In this document: positions 19,148 through 28,060 of the stretch, piece after piece
How positions within the stretch are numbered: position 1 is the first letter of the stretch
Layout: each line of letters starts with the position of its first letter
Assembly (NCBI RefSeq): GCF_000227115.2
Contig: NC_016479.1
Span: 1-64,000 of the forward strand
Reading direction: 5' to 3'
DNA: 64,000 bases
Origin: Naumovozyma dairenensis CBS 421
Taxonomy: Eukaryota; Ascomycota; Saccharomycetes; Saccharomycetales; Saccharomycetaceae
Program-made: the position numbers and the translations under genes
The notes under the pieces: generated by a model
Databases searched by the model: none
The model's input: the letters and a program-made list of their open reading frames with translations, nothing else
What the model was told of the DNA's origin: nothing

Positions 19148-20140
19148 ATGACATTTTCAAGAAAACGTTCCCATTCAACATTAATATCCGATTATAATGA
19201 AGAAAATCAATTTAAAAGAAGAAATTTTTCCAGTTTAACTAATATCAAAAACCATCAACAAATAATACACTGTGATGATAATGAGGATGTTGACTCTTAT
19301 AACTATTACAATCCTGCCATATCAAAACATTTGGATTCAGATCGTGACATCTTATTAGATATGGTTAGTTCAATGGAAACTGGAGCGTTTGATCATGTTT
19401 CTCACTTTGATCCTTCAAAGGATTATCAATATCAATATGATGCTAATAATAACACCAAAGGGAAATCTATTTCAAGAACGACTTCATTTTCAAATGGGAC
19501 TAAAAAAAGTATTATTTCTACACAAGATAAAATTGCAAGAGAACATTGTTTCGATTATATTGTTCAAGCAATTGATGAAGTTTGGGCTCGTTATTGTGAT
19601 ACAACATCCAATGCTGAAGCTAAAGTTTATAGTTCCATGAATACTAATTCCAAACATTCAGAGGAAATTTGCTTAAATTTACCAAATTTAAGCAAAGATA
19701 TTGATCAAGTTGAATCAAATGAGAACGAATTTGATCACCATAATCATCATCAATCTTATAAACCACTAAATCTTTCAGATCAGGAAGAATCAGATCTTTC
19801 TGAAAGTGACGATGAAGATGAAGACAAAGAAACAAGTGGATATAAATCAGAAGCTACAAATTTAACAGAATATGAAACAGATTCCGGTGGAGATCATCGC
19901 ACTGTCTCTAGATTACCAGATTCAATAAATTTACAATCTTTGAAATCAAGATTACTAAAAGCCAAAGATGATTTAGAGCAAGTTTATGATTCTATTGATC
20001 TTTCAGATTGTATTGCATTTTGGAGACGGTGGGACATGATTAAATATAGCGCCGTTGAAGTCATGGAAGATGATGATGATGATGAAATCATAGAGAACGC
20101 TATAATGGAACTGGAAGAAGGTAGGTTCTATAGAGAATGA
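19148..20140 (+). CDS. Conserved-looking acidic protein of unknown function
   Basis: 330 residues, not recognised, and absent from this interval in S. cerevisiae. The N-terminus is basic and Ser/Arg-rich (FSRKRSHST, KRRNFSS). A compact middle block, about residues 130-158, reads IAREHCFDYIVQAIDEVWARYC and looks like a structured, conserved element. It is followed by a very acidic region (EESDLSESDDEDEDKE). The C-terminal ~75 residues are predicted helical, with LKSRLLKAKDDLEQVYDS, IAFWRRWDMIKYS and the ending IMELEEGRFYRE. No signal peptide or membrane segment is seen. Codon use and AT content resemble the neighbours, so it is likely a real gene, either retained from the other post-duplication copy of the region or relocated. 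No function is proposed. Confidence 0.8.
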   Translation: MTFSRKRSHSTLISDYNEENQFKRRNFSSLTNIKNHQQIIHCDDNEDVDSYNYYNPAISKHLDSDRDILLDMVSSMETGAFDHVSHFDPSKDYQYQYDANNNTKGKSISRTTSFSNGTKKSIISTQDKIAREHCFDYIVQAIDEVWARYCDTTSNAEAKVYSSMNTNSKHSEEICLNLPNLSKDIDQVESNENEFDHHNHHQSYKPLNLSDQEESDLSESDDEDEDKETSGYKSEATNLTEYETDSGGDHRTVSRLPDSINLQSLKSRLLKAKDDLEQVYDSIDLSDCIAFWRRWDMIKYSAVEVMEDDDDDEIIENAIMELEEGRFYRE

Positions 20141-20389
20141 TATTACTTCAGCTTCATATCCACTCGATCATTCATACATACATTCATTCATTTATCCGCT
20201 GGTTTTCTTTTCAGTTATTATCTACGGATACGGGACATTTTTATTTAAACAGGAGGAACTAATAATAATATTATCGCATAGACTCTGACACTGATCAGAG
20301 TAGTAAATAGTCATTCATATATACTTTTTTAAGGATAAACATTTTGCATTATAATACATTCAAATTTATTAAAATCTTTTTCATCAGAT

Positions 20390-20396
20390 TGTTTCA
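20390..20396 (-). promoter_or_regulatory. Pheromone-response element 1 upstream of KAR4
   Basis: TGTTTCA, the reverse complement of the Ste12 site TGAAACA, 557 bp before the KAR4 ATG. KAR4 is Ste12-induced in S. cerevisiae. Confidence 0.4.
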
Positions 20397-20712
20397 TAAT
20401 TACCAAAAACTGTTTCGGAAGTTACTATCCTGACAGGAAGCTGTAGTCCAGGCACCTTATACACAATAAACTCTACTAGTCTCAATTCGGAATTTTGACC
20501 ATTCAAAAAACTAGAATTATTTCATGAAAACTTGCGCTCTGTAACTATAATTCCCTTAAAAGGTAAGTATATACTTCTGTGTATAAGTTGTTGTCACATT
20601 GCTGTTAACCCATCGGGATCGTTTTGCATTCTACCGTAGTGCATGCGTACGTGAACATTTTTATTATAAACGTGACACTGACGCGTAAACGCTAAATTTT
20701 GGCTTGCGAGGA

Positions 20713-20719
20713 TGTTTCA
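20713..20719 (-). promoter_or_regulatory. Pheromone-response element 2 upstream of KAR4
   Basis: A second TGTTTCA (Ste12 site, minus orientation), 234 bp before the KAR4 ATG and in the range used by pheromone-inducible promoters. An ACGCGT box lies nearby at about 20681. The rest of the 812-bp spacer shows nothing else supported. Confidence 0.5.
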
Positions 20720-20952
20720 GTATGGAACAATAGCTCGAAATCTGTTTTATAGAAGGAGCTTCTCTAACAAATGAACCAGAAAGAAAAAAAGCAATAGTCC
20801 TTGGAATATACTTTATATAAAGTAGTAGACTATTTATCTTTGTTGCATTTACCTTATTATTCTTATTTTTGCCCTCATAACTTAAGACATTAAGACAGTA
20901 ACTAGCAACTAGCAACAAAACTAGATAACAAAAGGAAGAAACAAATCAGAAA

Positions 20953-21912
20953 ATGACACCAATGGAATCATACACAACGTCAAAAGAGTCAGAACACAAA
21001 TCAAAACATGTTAATTTTAAACCGAGTACAGGATTCCATACTAATGATTATTCAAATAACTATATCCATACGGGTTCGATGCCCCAAAAACATGTAACAA
21101 ATATTGAAAATCCAGTAGAAGGATATCCCAAATTACAGAAATTGTTTGAAGAGAAAGATAAACAAATATCACATTACGCTACAACACCTTTTGGATGTAA
21201 AGTTGAAATAGATTCTATGGTTCCCAAGCTCAATAGTTGGATTCAAAAAGATAACTTAAACTTTGATGTCGTAATGATTGGTTGTTTAACGGATAATCAA
21301 TTCATATATCCATTATTAACTCAATTACCCTTAGATAGACTAGTATCTAAGCCAGGGTTTCTGTTTATCTGGGCAAGTGCTAAAAAGATCAATGAATTGA
21401 CGAAATTATTAAATAATGAACTTTGGGCAAAAAAATTTAGAAGAAGTGAAGAATTGGTCTTTGTTCCTATCGATAAAAATTCACCATTTTATCCCGGTTT
21501 AGATCAAGATGATGACACTTTACTTGCAAAAATGCAATGGCATTGTTGGATGTGTATCACGGGGACTGTTAGAAGATCAACAGATGGTCATTTGATCCAT
21601 TGTAATGTCGATACTGATTTGAATATTGAAACAGAGAAGACTCGTAATGGAGCAGTTCCATCACATCTTTATAGGGTTGCTGAGAACTTTTCAACAGCAA
21701 CAAGAAGATTACATATTATCCCTGCAAGAACGGGCTGGGAAACTCCAGTAAGGTTAAGACCTGGTTGGGTTATTATGAGCCCAGATGTAATGCTCAATAA
21801 TTTCGATCCAGCTAAATATAAGAAGGAAATATCTAGGTTAGGTTGTAATATCCCATTAAAGAACGAAATTGAGACATTAAGACCAAAGAGTCCAATACAA
21901 AAGGCTTCCTGA
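20953..21912 (+). CDS. KAR4: Karyogamy and meiosis factor Kar4 (MT-A70 family)
   Basis: Needed with Ste12 for karyogamy gene induction during mating, and part of the meiotic mRNA methyltransferase (MIS) complex; related to METTL14. 319 residues (335 in S. cerevisiae). After a disordered ~55-residue N-terminus the MT-A70-like fold runs to the end: FDVVMIGCLTDNQFIYPLLTQLPLDRL, FLFIWASAKKINELTKLL, MQWHCWMCITGTVRRSTDGHLIHCNVDTD and PARTGWETPVRLRPGWVIMSPDV. No DPPW catalytic motif is seen, as expected for this non-catalytic branch. The syntenic partner SPB1 lies 1.5 kb downstream. Confidence 0.95.
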   Translation: MTPMESYTTSKESEHKSKHVNFKPSTGFHTNDYSNNYIHTGSMPQKHVTNIENPVEGYPKLQKLFEEKDKQISHYATTPFGCKVEIDSMVPKLNSWIQKDNLNFDVVMIGCLTDNQFIYPLLTQLPLDRLVSKPGFLFIWASAKKINELTKLLNNELWAKKFRRSEELVFVPIDKNSPFYPGLDQDDDTLLAKMQWHCWMCITGTVRRSTDGHLIHCNVDTDLNIETEKTRNGAVPSHLYRVAENFSTATRRLHIIPARTGWETPVRLRPGWVIMSPDVMLNNFDPAKYKKEISRLGCNIPLKNEIETLRPKSPIQKAS

Positions 21913-22650
21913 TAGTACATTGTAATATTTCAGTCGAGCAATCTATTATTTCTGCATAATTTGAAGCATAGCATATATCTATAAGATAGCATCAAAAGAA
22001 TTTTTTATTCTTCATCTAAAAAAAGAAAAGGAAATAGTGCTGGGCATTAACTTATCCTTAATATTAAACAACTAATATACCTTATCTTTTAAACATGTGA
22101 ATGTAAGTATACTACTTAGCTATAAGCCATTGTATTGTACATAATGTTTTATTATTCATAGAAAATGAAGAAGGTGACCACAGTCAAGCCTTTGTAAAAT
22201 GGAAACAAGTACATCAGGTTTAGGTTCCGGTATAAAAAGTAAATATTGACATTTCGATAGGTCGTAGCAAAAGAAAATAAGTTGGTAAAGACCAGTGAAG
22301 GAATTGGCTAAACTACGTACATGATTGCTGAGACACCACAGAAGTATCGGTGATATTCGAAAAGTAAATATCATTTGGGTAAACAGAAGGTTGTTTCAAC
22401 GTTATGTGCTTCCCAATTGTTTACTTAACCAATTATAAACAGTTCGAAATATATCTAAGGCTATAACAGTATCGATCAGGTCCGTACAGTGAGAGACTGG
22501 AGAAATCGAAGGAATCCCTACGGCATATAGAGAAATAATAGGCTCTTAGATTGAACTGGAGTAAGCCAAAAGTAAATAAACAAACAAAAGCGAAACAAAA
22601 CAGCTTCTCAGAGAAAGTTTTTCGTCTGCTGGCCGTATATGGAAAGAAAT

Positions 22651-22680
22651 CATGTAATTACCCGAATAGGTAATTACATG
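22651..22680. promoter_or_regulatory. alpha2-Mcm1 (a-specific gene) operator-like palindrome
   Basis: A perfect 12-bp inverted repeat, CATGTAATTACC and GGTAATTACATG, around a 6-bp centre CGAATA. The outer CATGTAATT arms match alpha2 half-sites and the centre ACC-CGAATA-GGT matches an Mcm1 (CC-N6-GG) box. The arrangement and total length (30 bp against about 31) are those of the operators of STE2, STE6 and BAR1. It also contains TTACCCG, a Reb1-like core. Confidence 0.7.
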
Positions 22681-23288
22681 GTTTTCTCAAGCCGCGAGAT
22701 CAAATAAAGGCAGAAAAGAACCAAATTTACGTAACATAAACAATCATTCTATGGAGAATGTTTACTTTCTTTCTCGTTTGTTTACAATTGTTGTTGACTA
22801 TTGTTGGAAACTCTTTCTGACTTAATTTTTGTTTATTTTTGATATTTGTTATTTACTATTTAATTAAAGAATGAAAATGATCAAATAGAGATAAATTAAA
22901 AAAGGACAGTAGACAGGCCAGACTCTCAAAATGCATGCTTATTATATTATATTCAGAAAGGGACACTCATCCGAGCAAGATTCAATAAAAAGTGATCTTA
23001 TATATAACTGTTTAACTTTTAAAAAGACGACAATAAACACTTTTAGTTGTAAATACAGAACATCCACATAAAATAGGAAACCGATAGTCTACATGTACCT
23101 AAAAAAAACTTTACTAAAATGTAACTACATCGCAACCTTGATATAGCTCTATTCATCTAAATGCCAAGAAAAGTTGGCTGACTTGTACTTTGATGTAAGT
23201 CCAAACCTCCGGAAAAGTATATTATCACCTTTTTTTCTAACCTTCCAGTAGTTCTGTCAAATGTATCCCGGCACGTGCCACAGATTTT

Positions 23289-23328
23289 TGAAAAATTTTC
23301 TTCCTGTCGAAAATGAAAGCGATGAGAT
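23289..23328 (+). promoter_or_regulatory. RRPE and PAC elements of the SPB1 promoter
   Basis: TGAAAAATTTT (RRPE, 23289-23299) and a perfect PAC, GCGATGAGAT (23319-23328), lie 118-157 bp upstream of the ATG. This is the standard pair in ribosome-biogenesis promoters. Confidence 0.75.
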
Positions 23329-23445
23329 GAGCATCGAAAATTTTATATAACGTTGATTAAAAGTGTATTATATAAATCCTTTGATTGTGGGTAAGAAAGT
23401 AGAGCAGAGGAAGGAAGGAAGACCAAGAAATACACTAACCTAATC

Positions 23446-25971
23446 ATGGGTAAGACACAGAAGAAAAATAGTAAAGGTCGTTTGGATAGGTACTATTACC
23501 TTGCGAAAGAAAAAGGTTACCGTGCTCGTTCTTCTTTTAAGATTATTCAAATCAATGAAAAGTTTGGCCATTTCTTAGAAAAATCCAAAGTTGTCATTGA
23601 TCTTTGTGCTGCACCTGGTTCATGGTGTCAAGTCGCTTCAAAATTATGTCCTGTAAATTCTCTTATCATTGGTGTTGATATCGTACCAATGAAACCAATG
23701 ACAAATTGTATTACTTTCCAAAGTGATATTACTACTGAAGATTGTCGATCCAAGCTAAGAGGTTATATGAAAACATGGAAAGCTGACACCGTTCTACATG
23801 ATGGTGCCCCTAATGTTGGTTTAGGTTGGGTGCAAGATGCCTTCACTCAATCGCAATTGACTTTGCAAGCCTTAAAATTGGCTGCCGAAAACCTAGTTGT
23901 CGGTGGTACTTTCGTTACAAAAATCTTCAGATCTAAAGATTATAATAAATTAATTTGGGTTTTCCAACAATTATTTGACAAAGTTGAAGCTACTAAACCA
24001 CCGGCTTCAAGAAATGTATCTGCAGAAATTTTCGTCGTTTGTAAGGGTTTCAAAGCTCCAAAGAAATTGGATCCAAGATTATTAGATCCAAAAGACGTTT
24101 TTGAAGAATTACCTGATGGTCCACAAAATATGGAATCCAAGATCTACAATCCAGAAAAGAAAGTTAGAAAGAGACAAGGTTATGAAGAAGGTGACAACTT
24201 ACTTTATCATGAAAAAGATATTATTGAATTTGTTAAGACAGAAGATCCTATCACCATGCTTGGTGAAACTAATAAATTCACAATAAACAAAGAAGACCAT
24301 GAATGGAATATCTTGAGGAAAATGAAACAAACAACAAAGGAATTCCTACTCTGTATTGAAGATCTGAAAGTCTTAGGTAAGAAAGATTTCAAAATGATAC
24401 TTAAATGGAGAAAAGCTGCTAGAGATTTATTGGGAATAGATAAGGAAAATGAAAAGCCAGAAATTGAAGTCACTCCGTTGACTGAAGAAGAACAAATTGA
24501 AAAAGAATTACAAGATTTACAAGAGAAAAAGAAACTATCTCAAAAACGTGAAAAGAGAAAGAAGAATGAAACGAAACAGAAAGAATTGGTCAGAATGCAA
24601 ATGAACATGCTAACACCTACTGATATTGGTATTGAAGCTGCCAATCTTGGTAAGGAATCCCTCTTCAATTTGAAAACTGCTGAAAAGACTGGTATTCTTT
24701 CTGAATTGGCTAAAGGTAAGAGAAGAATGCTTTTCACTGATGAGGAATTGACCAAAGATGATGAAATTCATATCGATGAAAATTTAGTAAGGGAACGTGA
24801 TGACATGGTAGATGCAGATGATTTGGAAAAAGAATTAGATTCCATGTATCAAAGTTATAAGTCTAGAAGAGCTGAAAGGAATGCTAACTTCAGAGCTAAA
24901 CAAGCAAGAGGGGGTGATAATGAAGACGAATGGGCTGGATTTGGAGAGAAAGACCAGGAAAATGGAGAAGGTGCAGAAGAACCTAAAGATTATATTGATG
25001 ATGACAATGATACAGATCTTTCTGATTCTGACGATGATGATGATGCCATCAATTCTTTGATTAGTAAAATAAAGGGCACGTCTGGTGATAGTAAATTAAG
25101 TTCTAAAGCTCGTAGATTATTTAATGATCCAATCTTCGATAATGTTACTGCAGATTTACCTAGTAAAAATGATGATTTTACCTCCTCAGAATCTGTTGGT
25201 GATCTTTCGAAAGTTAGTAAGAAGAGGAAAATTCAAGAAATTCAAAAAAATGATTCTGATAGTAGCGATGAAGAAGAAGATAGTGGATCAGATTTCGAAC
25301 TTGTTGCGAATGATGTCACCACTGATGAAGCATTCGATTCTGATTATGATTCTGAAGAAGAAAGGAAACAAACTGCGAAGGAGAAACACTCTGCAGATAT
25401 CGATATTGCAACAGTAGAAGCAATGACATTGGCTCATCAATTGGCATTAGGTCAAAGAACAAAGCATGATTTGGTTGATGAAGGGTTTAATAGATACGCT
25501 TTCCGTGATACAGAAAATCTTCCAGATTGGTTCCGTGAAGATGAGAAGGAACATTCCAAGATTAATCGACCTATTACCAAGGAAGCTGTTATGGCTTTGA
25601 AAGAAAAAATGAGAGCATTGAATGCCCGTCCAATTAAGAAGGTAGCAGAAGCTAAAGCTAGGAAGAGAATGCGTGCAGTTGCTCGTCTAGAAAAGATTAA
25701 GAAGAAGGCAGGTTTGATTAACGACGATAATGATAAATCTGAAAAGGATAAATCTGAAGAAATTGCCAAATTAATGCGTAAAGTTACAAAGAAACAAAAG
25801 CAAAAACCACGTGTTACATTGGTGTATGCATCGGGGAAGAACAAAGCTTTATCTGGTAGACCAAAGGGTATTAAAGGTAAGTATAAGATGGTTGATGGTG
25901 TTATGAAAAATGAACAAAGAGCATTGAGACGTATTGCCAAGAAGCACCAAAAGAAGAAGAAGAGAACTTAA
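23446..25971 (+). CDS. SPB1: 27S pre-rRNA 2'-O-methyltransferase
   Basis: Nucleolar, AdoMet-dependent methyltransferase of the FtsJ/RrmJ class that modifies the 25S A-loop (G2922) and acts in 60S assembly. 841 residues, the same length as S. cerevisiae. The catalytic domain fills residues 1-210: LARSSFKII-type start (ARSSFKIIQINEKF), AdoMet loop VIDLCAAPGSWCQVA, VLHDGAPNVGLGW with the catalytic Asp, and LVVGGTFVTKIFRS with the catalytic Lys. A central Spb1-specific region with coiled coil and acidic tracts (DLSDSDDDDDA, DSDSSDEEEDSGSDFE) follows. The C-terminal domain ends in a strongly basic tail (KKHQKKKKR) suited to nucleolar and rRNA binding. Confidence 0.98.
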   Translation: MGKTQKKNSKGRLDRYYYLAKEKGYRARSSFKIIQINEKFGHFLEKSKVVIDLCAAPGSWCQVASKLCPVNSLIIGVDIVPMKPMTNCITFQSDITTEDCRSKLRGYMKTWKADTVLHDGAPNVGLGWVQDAFTQSQLTLQALKLAAENLVVGGTFVTKIFRSKDYNKLIWVFQQLFDKVEATKPPASRNVSAEIFVVCKGFKAPKKLDPRLLDPKDVFEELPDGPQNMESKIYNPEKKVRKRQGYEEGDNLLYHEKDIIEFVKTEDPITMLGETNKFTINKEDHEWNILRKMKQTTKEFLLCIEDLKVLGKKDFKMILKWRKAARDLLGIDKENEKPEIEVTPLTEEEQIEKELQDLQEKKKLSQKREKRKKNETKQKELVRMQMNMLTPTDIGIEAANLGKESLFNLKTAEKTGILSELAKGKRRMLFTDEELTKDDEIHIDENLVRERDDMVDADDLEKELDSMYQSYKSRRAERNANFRAKQARGGDNEDEWAGFGEKDQENGEGAEEPKDYIDDDNDTDLSDSDDDDDAINSLISKIKGTSGDSKLSSKARRLFNDPIFDNVTADLPSKNDDFTSSESVGDLSKVSKKRKIQEIQKNDSDSSDEEEDSGSDFELVANDVTTDEAFDSDYDSEEERKQTAKEKHSADIDIATVEAMTLAHQLALGQRTKHDLVDEGFNRYAFRDTENLPDWFREDEKEHSKINRPITKEAVMALKEKMRALNARPIKKVAEAKARKRMRAVARLEKIKKKAGLINDDNDKSEKDKSEEIAKLMRKVTKKQKQKPRVTLVYASGKNKALSGRPKGIKGKYKMVDGVMKNEQRALRRIAKKHQKKKKRT

Positions 25972-26119
25972 TCATACCTAAAACTACTGAAAAGTTTATA
26001 GATATATTTATATATCACTATGATCATTCATATTCTGTACATTATTATAATTTTTTCTGCGTGTCTATTTATTAATTATAAAAATATAAAAATGATAAGC
26101 TGTTGAATACGTATCAGAT

Positions 26120-27463
26120 TTAATCAGTTTTCACCGACTTTGTTGACGGTTTATTATATCCGAAGATCTTTTGGATAAGATAGAACATTGCCAATATTAT
26201 ACACAGTAACGTCATATATTCTACTTTGAAATAGTCATTGATGTTTGCACTAGCAATTTGGACTGTTAACTTGGTAGAATTTAGGTTATAAAATAAAGTA
26301 TTCTCCGTAAAATAGCTCTCCGGCCCCAAACTTTTGCTATAAAATGGGTTATTTGCTATTCTATTCGAGATTGTATCGCATGCCTTTACTATCTTCGGAT
26401 AGAAGTCGATGCCAGTTTGGATATAACTATTTGTAGGTTCCAGGTATCTCGAATGTAGAGTGATTTCATTCAATTGGCCAGGTTCTAATTTGAAAAGTGT
26501 CTCCGATCCCCAAGGTCCATCTCGAAGTTTGTAGGCAGGTAATTCTAGGTCAGCCTGTCCAAATACAAATACTGGTGAGGACTGGAATTTGTCTACAAAT
26601 ATCTCCACTGGTAATTGAGAATAAAAGTAATATTCGCAGTCATTTGTTGCTGGACAGCTAGATAAATCTACCGTTATTTTAGGATGTATCCCAATTGGTT
26701 TAGCCAACTCTATTGATACGTTTGAAGATTGGTCAAATGGATCGTTATATATAAATGCAGGGTTGTAAAACAATGTTGTTTTCAAACAGCTTTCTATTGA
26801 ATTATCAATAGCATCCTCTAACCAGTTGCACCTTAACCCGCTTAAGTTAACATCTTCGTTATCACTGCTATCTACGTAAAAAATCCCAATCTCAGCTAAG
26901 TTGACATGATTTTCTTTGGTAAACGACAAGGTAGTATTGTTTTTCAAAATAGAATACTCTACGATATGCACTTCTGAATCAAAGATTGAAATATCGTATT
27001 GGCAGTTTTCGGGATCCCATGTTATAAACGCTAAATCAACATTTGATGGGAAATATTGATCGATTTCGAAGGTGTCAGAATGAATTACATCGAACTTGGG
27101 AGTTATAACTGCGTTGGCAGCCGGATTAGCAGATTTATCGTAGACATTAAAGCCAACATTCAAATCTGGTTCAATAACCGTACTTTTACGACTTTGTATG
27201 ATACCGTTCTTCCACGTAATCCTCCTTATCAAGTCAGGATCACGTGGAGATTCATCAATACTGTAATCTAGTATCCATCTCTTCTGAACTACAACATCTT
27301 TAACACATGCTTTAACGTCTACATGAGTATCATTGTGCGTGGAGCATTTCCCAATATCCTCTGCTGTTGGGAATAATACAGCGACTCTCTCTTTAAGCAT
27401 ACGTTGTGGGATGCAATAAGCCAAAGCGGTATATTTTGACTTCACTAGCCTACCCAATGTCAA
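26120..27463 (-). CDS. PBN1: GPI mannosyltransferase I stabilising subunit (PIG-X)
   Basis: ER membrane glycoprotein that partners Gpi14 in adding the first mannose to GPI precursors and is needed for protease B processing. 447 residues (416 in S. cerevisiae). It is mainly a lumenal beta-rich domain with several N-glycosylation sequons and one C-terminal membrane segment, YMTLLCIILAMFYLIQKIFGY, followed by a short Lys-rich cytosolic tail. Conserved late blocks include DGPWGSETLFKLEPGQLNEITLHSRYLEP and GIDFYPKIVKACD. No clear N-terminal signal is seen, as in the family. It shares a 597-bp divergent promoter with LRE1 that also holds a TA repeat near 27517-27534. Confidence 0.9.
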   Translation of the reverse strand: MTLGRLVKSKYTALAYCIPQRMLKERVAVLFPTAEDIGKCSTHNDTHVDVKACVKDVVVQKRWILDYSIDESPRDPDLIRRITWKNGIIQSRKSTVIEPDLNVGFNVYDKSANPAANAVITPKFDVIHSDTFEIDQYFPSNVDLAFITWDPENCQYDISIFDSEVHIVEYSILKNNTTLSFTKENHVNLAEIGIFYVDSSDNEDVNLSGLRCNWLEDAIDNSIESCLKTTLFYNPAFIYNDPFDQSSNVSIELAKPIGIHPKITVDLSSCPATNDCEYYFYSQLPVEIFVDKFQSSPVFVFGQADLELPAYKLRDGPWGSETLFKLEPGQLNEITLHSRYLEPTNSYIQTGIDFYPKIVKACDTISNRIANNPFYSKSLGPESYFTENTLFYNLNSTKLTVQIASANINDYFKVEYMTLLCIILAMFYLIQKIFGYNKPSTKSVKTD

Positions 27464-28060
27464 AGCTCTATAGCAATAAGTAATTTGATAATATATATCT
27501 CATTGCCTTTCTGTTGATATATATATATATATATGTATATCCTAATCCATTAACATGTGGTACTTAGTGTTCCTGAAAGGGAAAAACGTTCAAAAGGCCG
27601 CAAGAAAGATTTTTAAGTTGGAAAAGAAGAACGTTAAACGGAGGACAGGTTTCATCCATCGATATATCCTAGAAGAGCTTCATCAATCACAGCTTTGTTC
27701 TGCCTATTGTATTCGACGTGTGGTAAGGTAGTTAACAAACTAAGACTTTTGCTTAATTTTGGTGAAGGACTTTTTTACCAGACTATACCAACAACGTTCT
27801 CCTTGGTATACTCTATTGGAAAGTCTAAAAATATAAAAAAAAAATTATAGCACCTATCTCTGGAAACAGATCCATTCCTTATTAAGTTGTTTCGTTATTA
27901 CTAATTAGAACCAACATATCTCAACTGGAGAGCCTCTAATATTAATTCCAACTATCTACCATTCGCTATTGTATTTGAGAAGGCTGTTTACCATCTTTCA
28001 TTTTAATTACCAAAATACAACACAACAAACCTTGAAAAAATAATAGATCTTTTATTTAGA

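Larger units (their letters stand above)
21913..23445. other. 1.5-kb KAR4-SPB1 spacer, no supported gene
   Basis: Only very short open frames on both strands; the longest (22156-22374 minus, 72 codons) has no recognisable feature. I looked for an a-factor-like precursor (CaaX end) and an Aga2-like secreted protein near the operator at 22651-22680 and found neither. SPB1 promoter elements occupy the last ~160 bp. Confidence 0.6.

Noticed and set aside
22156..22374. 72-codon minus-strand frame near the alpha2-Mcm1 operator, considered as an a-specific gene
   Set aside because: No CaaX end, no convincing signal peptide and no resemblance to a-factor or Aga2.
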